From an uncultured Thermomicrobiales bacterium (lineage in GTDB: Bacteria; Chloroflexota; Chloroflexia; Thermomicrobiales; UBA6265): a stretch of 48,480 bases of DNA. Below the pieces are notes generated by a model. The model did no database searches, had not been told where the DNA came from, and saw nothing but the letters and a program-made list of their open reading frames with translations. Below are positions 33,955 to 42,556 of this stretch, piece by piece. The stretch is taken from assembly GCA_902806325.1 (NCBI GenBank), contig CADCWE010000262.1, positions 1 to 48,480 of the forward strand, written 5' to 3'. The stretch's first letter is position 1; every line of letters begins with the position of its first letter. Position numbers and translations under genes: made by a program.

Positions 33955-34803
33955 CTACCCCCGATTGCCAGCCCCCTGTGTCTCCCTTCGGGTGGAGCGG
34001 ATCGCGGCCAACTCGGCCTCGCCGCGGTGGCGGAGGGCTTCGAGCCAGGCTGGGACGGACGGGCGGAGCGTCTCGACCAGGGCTTCGGCGACGGCCAGGT
34101 TGCGGTACCACTTGCGGTCGGCCGGGACGACGAACCAGGGGGCGTGGTCGGTCGCGCATCGAGCGATGGCGTCCTCGAAGGCTTCGATGTAGCGGTCCCA
34201 GGAGCGGCGCTCGACCCAGTCGGCGGACGAGAGTTTCCAGGCCTTTTCGACGTCGTGCTCGCGGGCCAACAGCCGTTCTTCTTGCTCCGCGTTGGAAATG
34301 TGGAGGTAGAACTTGAGCACCATCGTGTCGTTGTCGGCCAGCAGGCGCTCGAAGTTGAGGATGTGATCATAGCGGGCGCGCCAGGTGGCCTCGGGCACCA
34401 GCTCGTGGACCCGCGCCACCAGCACGTCCTCGTAATGGGAGCGGTTGAAGACCGTCAGCATCCCGCGCTCCGGCGCCTGCTGATGGATCCGCCACAGAAA
34501 GTCGTGGCCCCGCTCCTGGGGCGTCGGCACCTTGAACGAGACGATCCTGGTCCCCTGCGGATTGGCGTCGCGGAAGACATGGCGGATCGTGCCGTCCTTG
34601 CCGGAGGTGTCCAGCCCTTGGAGGACCACCAGCACGCCGGACGACCCGGCCGCGTAGAGCAGTTCCTGGATCTCGCCCAGTTCCTCCGCCAGCTCGTCGA
34701 ACCGGGCCTCGCCATCCGAGCGGGCCAGCTTTTTGTCGCCCTTCGGGTCGATCGCGCCCAGGTCGACCTTGTTCCCGCCCGTGATCCGGATCGCGTGCGC
34801 CAT
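33955..34803 (-). CDS. ppk2: Polyphosphate kinase 2 family protein (PPK2)
   Basis: 282 residues from ATG 34803 (AAAGGA 7 bases upstream). Walker A appears as GLDTSGKDG (Lys69), followed by the family block PTPQERGHDFLWRIHQQAP, NRSHYEDVLVARVH (120-133) and, near residue 200, the WVERRSWDRYIEAFEDAI lid region. PPK2 enzymes transfer phosphate between polyphosphate and nucleotides. The single-domain length and the motif suit the AMP/ADP-phosphorylating classes (I/III), which cannot be told apart here. Monocistronic, divergent from the PLP enzyme operon. Confidence 0.9.
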   Translation of the reverse strand: MAHAIRITGGNKVDLGAIDPKGDKKLARSDGEARFDELAEELGEIQELLYAAGSSGVLVVLQGLDTSGKDGTIRHVFRDANPQGTRIVSFKVPTPQERGHDFLWRIHQQAPERGMLTVFNRSHYEDVLVARVHELVPEATWRARYDHILNFERLLADNDTMVLKFYLHISNAEQEERLLAREHDVEKAWKLSSADWVERRSWDRYIEAFEDAIARCATDHAPWFVVPADRKWYRNLAVAEALVETLRPSVPAWLEALRHRGEAELAAIRSTRRETQGAGNRG

Positions 34804-34951
34804 TGCCCGTCCTTTCGCGTTGCCGGTCGCCCGGTTTTGGTCTGGTCGGGCGCCGGATGCACGCCCCATGCCGCGCCGCGGTGAGAGCGGGACGCCCAGC
34901 CCAAGGCGCGGGCTTCCGGCCCCGGTTGGGTAACGTGGGGGCTTGTCAAAG

Positions 34952-34962
34952 ACACCATAGCA
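34952..34962 (-). promoter_or_regulatory. Extended -10 promoter (TGCTATGGTGT)
   Basis: TGC-TATGGT on the minus strand, about 150 bases upstream of the ppk2 ATG. Confidence 0.4.
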
Positions 34963-35059
34963 GGGTAGACCGCGCGCGGCCGGTGCGCGCGGCATCCGAC
35001 GTGCGGTCGTTAGCCACGAATTCCGGACCGGGGAAGCGACGCGGGGAGTACGCGACACC

Positions 35060-36400
35060 GTGGGAGAAATGGCACCGCCCGGGCTGGGCGACCCCGCCGC
35101 GCCGCCCGAGGCGCTGGACGGCAAAGACCGCGGGCGTTCCCCCTCGCCGTACCCTCCCCGCGACGGTTCGCTGCGCACCCGCGTCGCCAGCGCCGGCGAG
35201 GACCGCACCGCCCTTTCCCGGCCGATGACGCCGCCGATCCACCAGAGCAGCGTCTACGCCTTTCGCGATCCCGCCCAAGCGGACCGCCGCTACGCCGCCG
35301 GGGGTGCGGTGTACGCCCGCGATGGCCTGCCGAACGCCCGCGCCCTCGAGCGCGCCGTGGCCGACCTCGAAGGGGCCGAGGACGCCCACGCCGTCGCCTC
35401 CGGGATGGGCGCGATCGCCCTGACCTTGCTCGCCCACCTCTCCGGCGGCGACCACGTCGTCGCCTCCGCCGCCTGCTACTGCGAAACCCAGGCCCTGCTG
35501 ACGCGGGAATTGTCTCGCTTTGGCGTCGCATCCACCCTGGTCGATCTCGACGATCCGTTCGCCTTCGCCGCCGCCTTCACCCCCCGGACCCGAATCGTGA
35601 TCGCCGAGACCATCGCCAACCCCGGGATGAACGTCGCCGATCTGCCGCGCCTGTCCGAGGTCGCGCACGCCGCCGGCGCCCTGCTGCTGGTCGATAACAC
35701 CTTCGCCACCCCGATCCTCTGCCGTCCGCTGGATCACGGCGCGGACCTGGTGGTTCACTCCGCGTCCAAGTTTTTGGGTGGCCACCACGATCTGGTCGCC
35801 GGGGTGGTCGCCGGGCGGGACGCCGAGATCGGGCAGATCCGCCGCGCCGGGCACCTCTTCGGCCCAACCCTCGGCGCGCTCGATGCCTGGCTGGCGCTGC
35901 GGGGGATCAAGACGCTGGCGCCGCGGGTGGCCTGGATGAGCGAGAGCGCGGCCCGGATCGCGGCGATGTTGGCCGGCCACCCGGCGGTGCGCGCGGTCCG
36001 CTACCCAGGATTGCCGGGCCCGGACCCGGCGCGGGCGGCCCTCGTTCGCCGCCTGCTGCCGGACGGCGCCGGGGCGATGCTGGCCTTCGAGCTGGCGGCC
36101 GGCCCGGACGCCGCCGACGCCTTGCTCCGCGCCCTCCAACTGATCGCGTTCGCGCCCAGCCTCGGCGGCACCACGACCACCGCCTGCTACCCGCCGCGCT
36201 TCTCCCCGTGGGACGACGCGGCCCCGGAGACCGTCTGGTCCGGCAGCGCCACGATCCGCCTCTCGGTCGGACTCGAGTCGGCGCCGGACCTGATCGCCGA
36301 CCTCAAGCAGGGGCTGGACTTGATCCTCGACGAGCACTGGGACCACCGGGCTGCCGGTTCCCACGCCCGCCCGGGCCAGGAGGGCTTCTACCAGATATGA
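35060..36400 (+). CDS. Trans-sulfuration family PLP-dependent enzyme (cystathionine/methionine gamma-lyase type)
   Basis: 446 residues if started at GTG 35060; ATG 35069 is an alternative. After a 45-residue Pro-rich leader come the family landmarks PPIHQSSVYAF, VYARDGLPNARALE, AVASGMGAIALTLLAHL, LLLVDNTFATPILCRPLDHG and the PLP-binding lysine in VVHSASKFLGGHHD. The C-terminal SLGGTTTTACYPP and IRLSVGLES complete the fold. The normal Y-x-R-x-x-NP motif at the start is YARDGLPN, giving the expected tyrosine and arginine. Family members cleave or form C-S bonds at the gamma carbon; the exact substrate is not decidable. The stop overlaps the epimerase ATG (ATGA). Confidence 0.87.
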   Translation: MGEMAPPGLGDPAAPPEALDGKDRGRSPSPYPPRDGSLRTRVASAGEDRTALSRPMTPPIHQSSVYAFRDPAQADRRYAAGGAVYARDGLPNARALERAVADLEGAEDAHAVASGMGAIALTLLAHLSGGDHVVASAACYCETQALLTRELSRFGVASTLVDLDDPFAFAAAFTPRTRIVIAETIANPGMNVADLPRLSEVAHAAGALLLVDNTFATPILCRPLDHGADLVVHSASKFLGGHHDLVAGVVAGRDAEIGQIRRAGHLFGPTLGALDAWLALRGIKTLAPRVAWMSESAARIAAMLAGHPAVRAVRYPGLPGPDPARAALVRRLLPDGAGAMLAFELAAGPDAADALLRALQLIAFAPSLGGTTTTACYPPRFSPWDDAAPETVWSGSATIRLSVGLESAPDLIADLKQGLDLILDEHWDHRAAGSHARPGQEGFYQI

Positions 36401-37545
36401 GCGCTGCTCCCGCGACAACCGCCACCACGGCCCTGGTCACCGGCGGCGCCGGTCTGATCGGATCCCACATCGTCGACGCCGCCGTCGCCCACGGCTGGAA
36501 CGTTCGCGTCCTGGACAGCTTGGAACCCCAGACCCACCGCCGCGGTCGCCCGGATTGGGTCCCGGAGGCGGTCGAGTTCGTCAAGGGCGACGTCCGCAAC
36601 CGGCGCGATTGGGAGCGGGCGTTGGCCGGGGTGGATATCGTCTTCCACGAGGCGGCCTACGGCGGCTACATGCCCGAGATCGCCAAGTTCATCCACGTCA
36701 ACGCCTACGGCACCGCCCTCCTCCTGGAAACGATCCGCGACCGGAACCTGCCGGTGCGCAAGGTGGTCCTGGCCTCGTCCCAGGCCGTCTACAACGAGGG
36801 CGCCTACGCCTGCCCGGACCACGGCCGCTTCTACGGCCAAACCCGCCCGATTGCCCAGCTCCAGTCCGGCGACTACGCGATGCACTGCCCGGTCTGTGGC
36901 CAACCGTCCGCCCCGGTGCCGACCGACGAGGCGGCGCCGATGGGCGGCGAGAACGTCTACGCCATCTCCAAGGCGGACCAGGAGCGCCTCCTGGTCTCCT
37001 GGGGTCGCGCGACCGGGATCCCGACCGTGGCCCTGCGCTACTCCTGCACCTTCGGCCCCCGCCAATCGGTCTTCAACCCCTACACCGGCGTGATCGCGAT
37101 CTTCTGCACCCGCCTCCTCAACGATCTGCCGCCGGTCGTCTACGAGGACGGCCAGCAGTCCCGCGATCTGGTCTTCGTCGAGGACGTCGCCCGGGCCAAC
37201 CTGCTCGTCGCCACCGACGACCGCGCCGACGGCGGGATCTTCAACGTCGGCACCGGCCAAGCCGCCGCGATCGGCGACCTGGCCCGCCTCCTCGCCGACC
37301 GCCTCGGCAAACCGATCCCCCCCCACCTGCCCGGCGAGTTCCGTCCCGGCGAGATGCGGGCCTTGATCTCGGACATCTCCCGCCTCGCCGCCCTCGGTTT
37401 CGCCCCCCAAGTCTCCCTCTCCGACGGCATCGACCGCTACCTGGCCTGGATCGCCACCCAGGGCGAGATCGGCGAGTATTTTGCCGCCGCCGAACGCCGC
37501 CTTCGGAAGCGACGGGTGGTCAAGCGTGCGGGGGCGGGGGCGTGA
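36397..37545 (+). CDS. NAD-dependent epimerase/dehydratase with zinc-ribbon insertion (dTDP-L-rhamnose 4-epimerase-like)
   Basis: 382 residues, ATG in a 4-base overlap with the preceding stop. Extended SDR: GGAGLIGSH nucleotide motif at about 15-23, VKGDVRNR, FHEAAYGG, LASSQAVY (catalytic Ser region) and YAISK (Tyr/Lys pair at about residue 188). Between the Ser and the Tyr lies an inserted segment with CPDH and CPVCGQ, a four-ligand zinc-ribbon-like insert seen in dTDP-L-rhamnose 4-epimerase-type enzymes. Followed by a family 2 glycosyltransferase whose likely GTG start overlaps this stop, so both act in sugar nucleotide or glycan assembly. Confidence 0.85.
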   Translation: MSAAPATTATTALVTGGAGLIGSHIVDAAVAHGWNVRVLDSLEPQTHRRGRPDWVPEAVEFVKGDVRNRRDWERALAGVDIVFHEAAYGGYMPEIAKFIHVNAYGTALLLETIRDRNLPVRKVVLASSQAVYNEGAYACPDHGRFYGQTRPIAQLQSGDYAMHCPVCGQPSAPVPTDEAAPMGGENVYAISKADQERLLVSWGRATGIPTVALRYSCTFGPRQSVFNPYTGVIAIFCTRLLNDLPPVVYEDGQQSRDLVFVEDVARANLLVATDDRADGGIFNVGTGQAAAIGDLARLLADRLGKPIPPHLPGEFRPGEMRALISDISRLAALGFAPQVSLSDGIDRYLAWIATQGEIGEYFAAAERRLRKRRVVKRAGAGA

Positions 37546-38522
37546 CGGTGGAGTCGGGGAGTCGGGGAGTCGGGGAGTCGGGGATTTTCGCGGGAGGCGC
37601 CCCACTTGGAAGCCATTCTGAGCGCAGCGAAGAATCTCTCGCCCGCAGGCCACGTTCATGGATCCACGGTGCTTTGGCAGGAACGCTGCTGCGGCAGGAG
37701 ATTCTTCGCTGCGCTCAGAATGACATCGGGTTGGGGGGAGGACTCTTCAATCTCTCGAATCCCCAACTCCCCGAATCCCCGGCTCTCGGCCCCCGCCCCA
37801 CCCTCGCCGCCGTCATCCCCGCCCTCAACGAGGAAGCGGCGATCGGCGACCTGGTCGCCGAACTGCTGGCCGTCGCCGCCCGGCCCGACCTGGCGGTTGC
37901 CTTCGACGCGATCTACGTGGTCGACAACGGGAGCGACGACGCGACGGCGGCGCGGGCGGAGGAAGCCGGCGCGGTCGTCGTCGCCGAACCTCGGCGCGGG
38001 TACGGCCGGGCCTGCCTCTCCGGCGTCCTCGCCGCCGAAGGGGTGGACCTGATCGTCCTCCTCGACGGCGATCGCAGCGACACCCCGGACGAGTTGCCGC
38101 TGCTGCTGGCGCCGCTGCTGGCCGGGGAGGCGGACCTGGTGGTCGGGTCTCGCGTCCTCGGCCACCACGAACCGGGCAGCCTGACCGGCCCCCAACGCTT
38201 CGGCAACTGGTTCGCCGCCCGCGTGTTGGGCCTCCTGTTCGGCGTTCGCGTCACCGACATCGGTCCGTTCCGGGTCATCCGGCGCGACGTCCTGCTGAAC
38301 CTGGGAATGCGCGAGATGACCTACGGTTGGTCGGTCGAGATGATCGCCCGCGCCGCCAAGGCCGGGTTGCGCGTCTGCGAGGTCCCCGTCACCTACCGAC
38401 GCCGCGCCGGCGGCGTCTCTAAGGTCAGCGGGGACCTGCGCGCCTCCGTCCGGGCCGGGTTCCGGATCATCGCCACGATCGTGCGGGTGCGGCGTAACGG
38501 ACGGGCGACGGGAGAGGACTGA
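37542..38522 (+). CDS. Family 2 glycosyltransferase with N-terminal extension encoded by a palindromic element
   Basis: The catalytic domain begins at about 37800 (TLAAVIPALNEE) and carries VVDNGSDDAT, the metal-binding VLLDGDRSDTPDE, VVGSRVLGHHEPG and RRAGGVSKVSG, like dolichol/polyprenyl-phosphate sugar transferases. No ATG exists near the domain. The frame is open to GTG 37542, which overlaps the epimerase stop as GTGA, and the intervening 86 codons are entirely made of the nested inverted repeat at 37551-37787 (SHSERSEESL, EILRCAQND, NPQLPESP). Either translation starts at 37542 or 37548 and the element is a tolerated in-frame insertion, or it starts at TTG 37731 within the element. The domain itself is intact. 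Confidence 0.8.
   Translation: MTVESGSRGVGESGIFAGGAPLGSHSERSEESLARRPRSWIHGALAGTLLRQEILRCAQNDIGLGGGLFNLSNPQLPESPALGPRPTLAAVIPALNEEAAIGDLVAELLAVAARPDLAVAFDAIYVVDNGSDDATAARAEEAGAVVVAEPRRGYGRACLSGVLAAEGVDLIVLLDGDRSDTPDELPLLLAPLLAGEADLVVGSRVLGHHEPGSLTGPQRFGNWFAARVLGLLFGVRVTDIGPFRVIRRDVLLNLGMREMTYGWSVEMIARAAKAGLRVCEVPVTYRRRAGGVSKVSGDLRASVRAGFRIIATIVRVRRNGRATGED
37551..37787. repeat. Nested inverted-repeat element (GAGTCGGGG words outside, 24-bp palindrome arms inside)
   Basis: Outer left arm: four tandem GAGTCGGGG nonamers at 37551-37586. Outer right arm: AATCCCCAACTCCCCGAATC words at 37758-37785. Inside, ATTCTGAGCGCAGCGAAGAA(TCTC) at 37615-37638 is perfectly complementary to 37698-37721. The inner arm is a sequence I recognise as a common interspersed repeat in several bacterial phyla. 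Confidence 0.8.
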
Positions 38523-38535
38523 GGGGTGAGGGCTT

Positions 38536-40161
38536 GTGACCATTCAACGCCGCCTGACCACGCTCGCCGCCGGGCTTCTGGCCGGGTTGCTCGGCACCGC
38601 CGTGATGGTCCTCCTGATGACCATCGGCCGCGCTTGGTTCGGCATCTCGCCGCCGCCGGAGGCGATCCCGGACCGGTTCGCGCCGACGCTCGACATCAAA
38701 ACGTTCTTCGACCTCTTCGGCCGCTTCGGCGGCTACAACGGGTTGAAGAAGTTCGGCATCCGCTCCGGGTTGGGCGGGCTGGTCGCCGCCGGCGCCCTCG
38801 TTGGTCTCCTCTACCCGGTGGTGGTCGAGAGCGCCCGGTCGCGGCGGTGGGGGCCGTGGCGGAGCGGCTTCAGCCGGTTGGGGGTCGGTTTCGTCGTCGT
38901 CGCCGCGTTGGTCCTCTGGATCGCCACCCTGATCGTGCTCTGGCCGGTGCTGGACACCAACTACCGGGGGTTGCAGCCGTCGATCGCCCAACCGGTGACG
39001 GCGATCTGGCTCCTCCTCTGCTACGCCGCCTACGGCGCGGTACTGGTGCTGAGTTACCGGGCGATCACGCGACGGGTGGCCGAGGGCGAGGAAACGCGGC
39101 GGGAAGACGTGCTACCGGTCGGGGAACCGATCGCGCGGCGGGCCGTGGTCGCCGGGGCGGCGACCGTCGCCCTTGCCGTGCCCTCCTACGGGCTGATTCG
39201 CCGCCTCTACGACCAGGCCACGTTCTCCTACGACGGCACCGTCTACAGCGGCCCCGGCATCGAGCCGATCGCCCCCAACGACCTCTTCTACACCGTGACC
39301 AAGAACGTCGTCGACCCCGATGTTTCCAAGCGTGTTTGGCGGCTGCGGGTGGACGGCCACGTCGAGGACCCCAAAACCTACAGTTTCGACGGCCTGACCG
39401 CGCTGCAGTCGGTCGACCAGGAAACGACCCTGATGTGCATCAGCAACGCCATCGGCGCCGGGCTGTTCAGCAACGCCAATTGGAAGGGCGTGCCGATGGC
39501 GACGCTGCTCGGCGAGGTTACTCCCCGCGACGGCGCCCAAGAGGTCCTGCTCCACGCCGCCGACGGCTACACCGACACCTTTTCGATCGAGAAGGCGCTC
39601 GACCCGACCACCCTCCTCGTCTACGAGATGAACGGCGAGCCGCTGCCCCGCCGCCACGGCTACCCGGTCCGGGTCGTGGTCCCCGGTCTCTACGGCGAGA
39701 AGAACATGAAGTGGATCACCAGGATCGAGGTGGTCGACCACGACGCCAAGGGGTTCTACGAGCAGCAAGGTTGGGGCCCGGACTTCGAGCACCCGACCCG
39801 CTCCGACATCTTTTCGCCGCGCTGGCGGCGCGGGCGCAACGACGCCTTCACCGAGTCGTTCCGCGTCAACCAGCGGGCGACGATCCGGGGCCGGGCCTTC
39901 GCCGGCGCCCGCGGCGTCGAATCGGTCGAGTTCAGCGCCGACGACGGCCAGACCTGGCAACCGGTCCGGGTCGATTACCCCGGCACCCGCCTGACCTGGG
40001 TCTTCTGGAGCGTGGACTGGCGCCCGACCGAACCGGGCGAGTACGTCCTCGTCTCCCGCGCCGTCGACGGCACCGGCGCCCCCCAACCGACCGAGGCCGT
40101 CGGCATCACCCCGATGGGCGCGAGAGGGTATCATCGGGTGCGGGCGACGGTGGAGGGGTGA
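38536..40161 (+). CDS. Sulfite-oxidase-family molybdopterin oxidoreductase with N-terminal membrane domain
   Basis: 541 residues, GTG 38536. Residues 1-165 hold about four membrane helices. RRAVVAGAATVALAVPSYG near residue 200 resembles a second, Tat-like or anchoring segment. The molybdopterin domain runs about 235-425 with the Mo-ligating Cys in LMCISNAIGAG and the cofactor region DGYTDTFSIEKAL and YPVRVVVPGLYG. A Mo-co dimerisation, Ig-like domain follows (VESVEFSADDGQTWQPV, VFWSVDW). Family members oxidise sulfite or reduce oxidised methionine residues; heme partners are not encoded here. It begins 13 bases after the glycosyltransferase stop. Confidence 0.87.
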   Translation: MTIQRRLTTLAAGLLAGLLGTAVMVLLMTIGRAWFGISPPPEAIPDRFAPTLDIKTFFDLFGRFGGYNGLKKFGIRSGLGGLVAAGALVGLLYPVVVESARSRRWGPWRSGFSRLGVGFVVVAALVLWIATLIVLWPVLDTNYRGLQPSIAQPVTAIWLLLCYAAYGAVLVLSYRAITRRVAEGEETRREDVLPVGEPIARRAVVAGAATVALAVPSYGLIRRLYDQATFSYDGTVYSGPGIEPIAPNDLFYTVTKNVVDPDVSKRVWRLRVDGHVEDPKTYSFDGLTALQSVDQETTLMCISNAIGAGLFSNANWKGVPMATLLGEVTPRDGAQEVLLHAADGYTDTFSIEKALDPTTLLVYEMNGEPLPRRHGYPVRVVVPGLYGEKNMKWITRIEVVDHDAKGFYEQQGWGPDFEHPTRSDIFSPRWRRGRNDAFTESFRVNQRATIRGRAFAGARGVESVEFSADDGQTWQPVRVDYPGTRLTWVFWSVDWRPTEPGEYVLVSRAVDGTGAPQPTEAVGITPMGARGYHRVRATVEG

Positions 40162-40181
40162 CGGCGGGGGTGGTGAACTCC

Positions 40182-40304
40182 TCCTAACCCCCCAGCCCCC
40201 CTTCCCCACGAATCGGGGGAGGGGGGAGCCGCAGGCGGCCCCAACGGAAAGCCCCCTCCCCTCGCGATCGGGAGAGGAGGGTTGGGGGGTAGGGGGATTT
40301 CAGG
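40182..40304. repeat. Class C palindromic element (imperfect)
   Basis: TCCTAACCCCCCAGCCCCCC on the left faces GAGGGTTGGGGGGTAGGGGG on the right, with internal hairpins CCCCACGAATCGGGG and CTCGCGATCGGGAG. It fills the gap between the molybdoenzyme and the membrane glycosyltransferase and ends 3 bases before the latter's GTG. Confidence 0.65.
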
Positions 40305-40307
40305 CGC

Positions 40308-42251
40308 GTGCAGCACTCCATCCCCTCCCCCGATCGCCCCACCGCCATCGCCCAGGCGCTGATCCGGCTTCGCCCCCACTGGCCCCTCTTCGCCGTCCTC
40401 GGCCTTTTCGCCGCCGCGGCGTGCGTGGTCCCGACCTTCGCCCCGATCGCCACCACGGACGACTGGGCCTACACCCGCTCGGTCCAGATCCTGGTCGACG
40501 AGGGCGAGTTGCGGATCTTTCCCGTGGTCGCGGCGACCGCCGTCGCGCAGGTGCTCTGGGCGGCGCCGTTCTATGCCGTCTTCGACCACGGGTTCGGGAT
40601 CAACGTCTTTGGCGCGGTCCGGTTGTCGACGGTGGTCGCGACCGCGCTCGGCGGCTGGGGCGTCTACGGGCTATGCCGGGCACTAGGGGTGGGGCGCGGC
40701 GGGAGCGCGCTCGGCGCCGCCGCCTACGTCTTCAACCCGCTGACCTTCGCCCTCTCGTTCAGCTTCATGACCGACGCCCATTTTGCGGCGATGCTGATCG
40801 GGTCCGCGTTGGGGTACGCGAAGGGGTTGACCGCCGATCCAACGGCCACCGGGGCGCGCTGGACATTGTTCGGATCGGCCCTGGCCGCCGCGGCGTTCTT
40901 GGCCCGCCAGCAGGGTGCCCTGATCCCGCTCGCGGTGGCGGGCTATCTGGTGCTGTCCGGTCGGGCGCGGCCGAACCGGACGGGGGTGGTCGCCCTCGTC
41001 CAGGTGGCAGCCATCCCGGCCGCGGTCACGGTGGGCTACTACCTCTGGTTGCGCTACGGCAACGACGTCCCGGCGGTGCAGGAGGAGTTCTTCAACGAGG
41101 CCCGCGCGGCGGGGTGGTCCGGCACCTGGGCGCTGGTGCGGCGGATCGGCTTCGTGGCGGTGGTCTACGCCGGGGCCTTCGCCCTGCCGATCGCCGCCAC
41201 CGCCCTGCCGCGGGTCTGGCGCCTGGCGCGCGGCACGCCTCACCTCGGCTGGGTCCTGTTCTGCGTCTTGGAAGCGGTGCTGTTGGTTGGACTGACGGTC
41301 GAGATCGTCGCCGACCGCTGGATGCCCTACGTCGGCCAGTTCGTCGGCCGAGGCGGCATCGGACCGCCGGACGTGCTCGGCTCGCGGCCGATCCTGCTCG
41401 GCACGGGCGTGCGCCAGGCGATCACCTGGGCCTGCGTCACGGGCGCGGTGGTCCTTGGATTGGCGCTCTGCCGCCGGGTTCGTCCCGACGCGGTCCGCGG
41501 TTCCGTCGGCGGAGCCGACCTCGCCCGATCCCGCGCCGTCCTACTGGGGGCGGTCGCGGTTTGGCAACTGATCGGCGTCCTGCCGCCCTCGTTCCACTAC
41601 CAAGACCGGGGCGGGTCGCTGGACCGCTACCTGCTGCCGCTGGCGCCGTTCTGCGTCTGCCTGCTGCTTTGGGCGCTGCGGGACGCCAAGCCGGTCCGAC
41701 CGCTGGGCTGGCTGGTGATCGCCGGGTTCGCCGCCTTCTCGATCGCCGGCACGCGGGACTACCTCGTCTACATGCGCTCGGTCTGGTCCATCGCCCGCGA
41801 GGCCAACGCCCTCGGCGTCCCCAACGAGCGCCTCGACGCCGGGTCCGGTTGGGACGGCTATCACCTCTACGAACTCGGGATGGACCGGGGTCTCGGTCGC
41901 GCTCGCACCGCCTATGGCCCGTGGTGGGTCTACTTCTACGCCAAGGCGACCGACTCCGCCTACGTCGTCTCGGCCACCCCCCGCGACGGCTACGTCTTCG
42001 TCTTCGAGCGCGCCTACGACTCCTGGCTGGAAACCGAGCCGACCCGCCTCTTCCTCCTCCGCTGGGCGGGCGTGCCGCCCTTGACCCAGATCGAGACCGC
42101 TCCACCAACGGGTTCGCCCCCAAGCGAGCCGCTGCCCCCGCCGCCGGGAACCACGCCGGAGCCCGTTGCCGATCGCGGCTGGTGTTCGCTGTATCGGGGG
42201 AGGGCCTGGGACCGGTGCGGGCTGCTGCCAACACCCGCGGCGGCGCCGTGA
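40308..42251 (+). CDS. GT-C fold membrane glycosyltransferase (GT39/ArnT-like)
   Basis: 647 residues, GTG 40308. About eleven membrane helices. The first extracytoplasmic loop carries the acidic motif TTDDWAYTRSVQ (Asp-Asp), as in polyprenyl-phosphate-dependent GT-C enzymes. The C-terminal 60 residues are Pro/Gly-rich and end with RGWCSLYRGRAWDRCG, two Cys that could pair outside the cell. Substrate unknown. The upstream family 2 transferase could supply a polyprenyl-phosphate sugar donor (inference). The start lies directly after a palindromic element, and an upstream GGGGGA is a possible but distant ribosome binding site. Its stop abuts the PIN remnant on the other strand. Confidence 0.78.
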   Translation: MQHSIPSPDRPTAIAQALIRLRPHWPLFAVLGLFAAAACVVPTFAPIATTDDWAYTRSVQILVDEGELRIFPVVAATAVAQVLWAAPFYAVFDHGFGINVFGAVRLSTVVATALGGWGVYGLCRALGVGRGGSALGAAAYVFNPLTFALSFSFMTDAHFAAMLIGSALGYAKGLTADPTATGARWTLFGSALAAAAFLARQQGALIPLAVAGYLVLSGRARPNRTGVVALVQVAAIPAAVTVGYYLWLRYGNDVPAVQEEFFNEARAAGWSGTWALVRRIGFVAVVYAGAFALPIAATALPRVWRLARGTPHLGWVLFCVLEAVLLVGLTVEIVADRWMPYVGQFVGRGGIGPPDVLGSRPILLGTGVRQAITWACVTGAVVLGLALCRRVRPDAVRGSVGGADLARSRAVLLGAVAVWQLIGVLPPSFHYQDRGGSLDRYLLPLAPFCVCLLLWALRDAKPVRPLGWLVIAGFAAFSIAGTRDYLVYMRSVWSIAREANALGVPNERLDAGSGWDGYHLYELGMDRGLGRARTAYGPWWVYFYAKATDSAYVVSATPRDGYVFVFERAYDSWLETEPTRLFLLRWAGVPPLTQIETAPPTGSPPSEPLPPPPGTTPEPVADRGWCSLYRGRAWDRCGLLPTPAAAP

Positions 42252-42515
42252 CTAGGGTTGCTGGTTGTGAGTGAGCCAGGATTCGGTCGCGATGCCGGTC
42301 GCATCGCCGATCCGGACGACATCACGATCCGATGAGACGATGACCAGACCGTGTCCCCTGGCGGTGGCGGCGATCCAGAGCTCGGAGCTGGCAAAGCCGA
42401 CCCGGTTCACATCGAACCGGCGCCGCCGTGTCTTGACAGCGGGCGGTTCGACATCCTCTAGGGTCGAATGGCATCCCAACGCGTCACCTTCCGCGACTAT
42501 CCGTTGGGCCGTCAT
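42252..42515 (-). pseudogene. PIN-domain toxin remnant (C-terminal part only)
   Basis: An 87-codon frame from ATG 42515. Its last 50 residues match the C-terminal part of PIN ribonucleases: SSELWIAATARGHGLVIVSSDRDVVRI followed by the final Trp strand. The N-terminal portion with the first catalytic Asp (usually M-x-x-LDTxVL) is missing, and the first 35 residues are unlike any PIN domain. The heme O synthase gene ends only 41 bases upstream, leaving no room for it. No antitoxin gene is adjacent. A relic is the simplest reading. Confidence 0.6.
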
Positions 42516-42556
42516 CGTCTGCTTTCGTTCTGGCGCCCGGCGCCGCTCGGCCGAGT

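Noticed and set aside
34804-35059. A SAM riboswitch in front of the PLP C-S enzyme operon
   Set aside because: The 256-base divergent gap shows no SAM-aptamer core; only GC-rich palindromes such as CCGCGCGCGG are seen.
37551-37586. Tandem GAGTCGGGG units as a CRISPR array
   Set aside because: There are no spacers between the units; it is a direct tandem repeat forming one arm of an inverted element.
42252-42515. A functional PIN-domain toxin
   Set aside because: The N-terminal half with the first catalytic acid is absent and no antitoxin gene is present.
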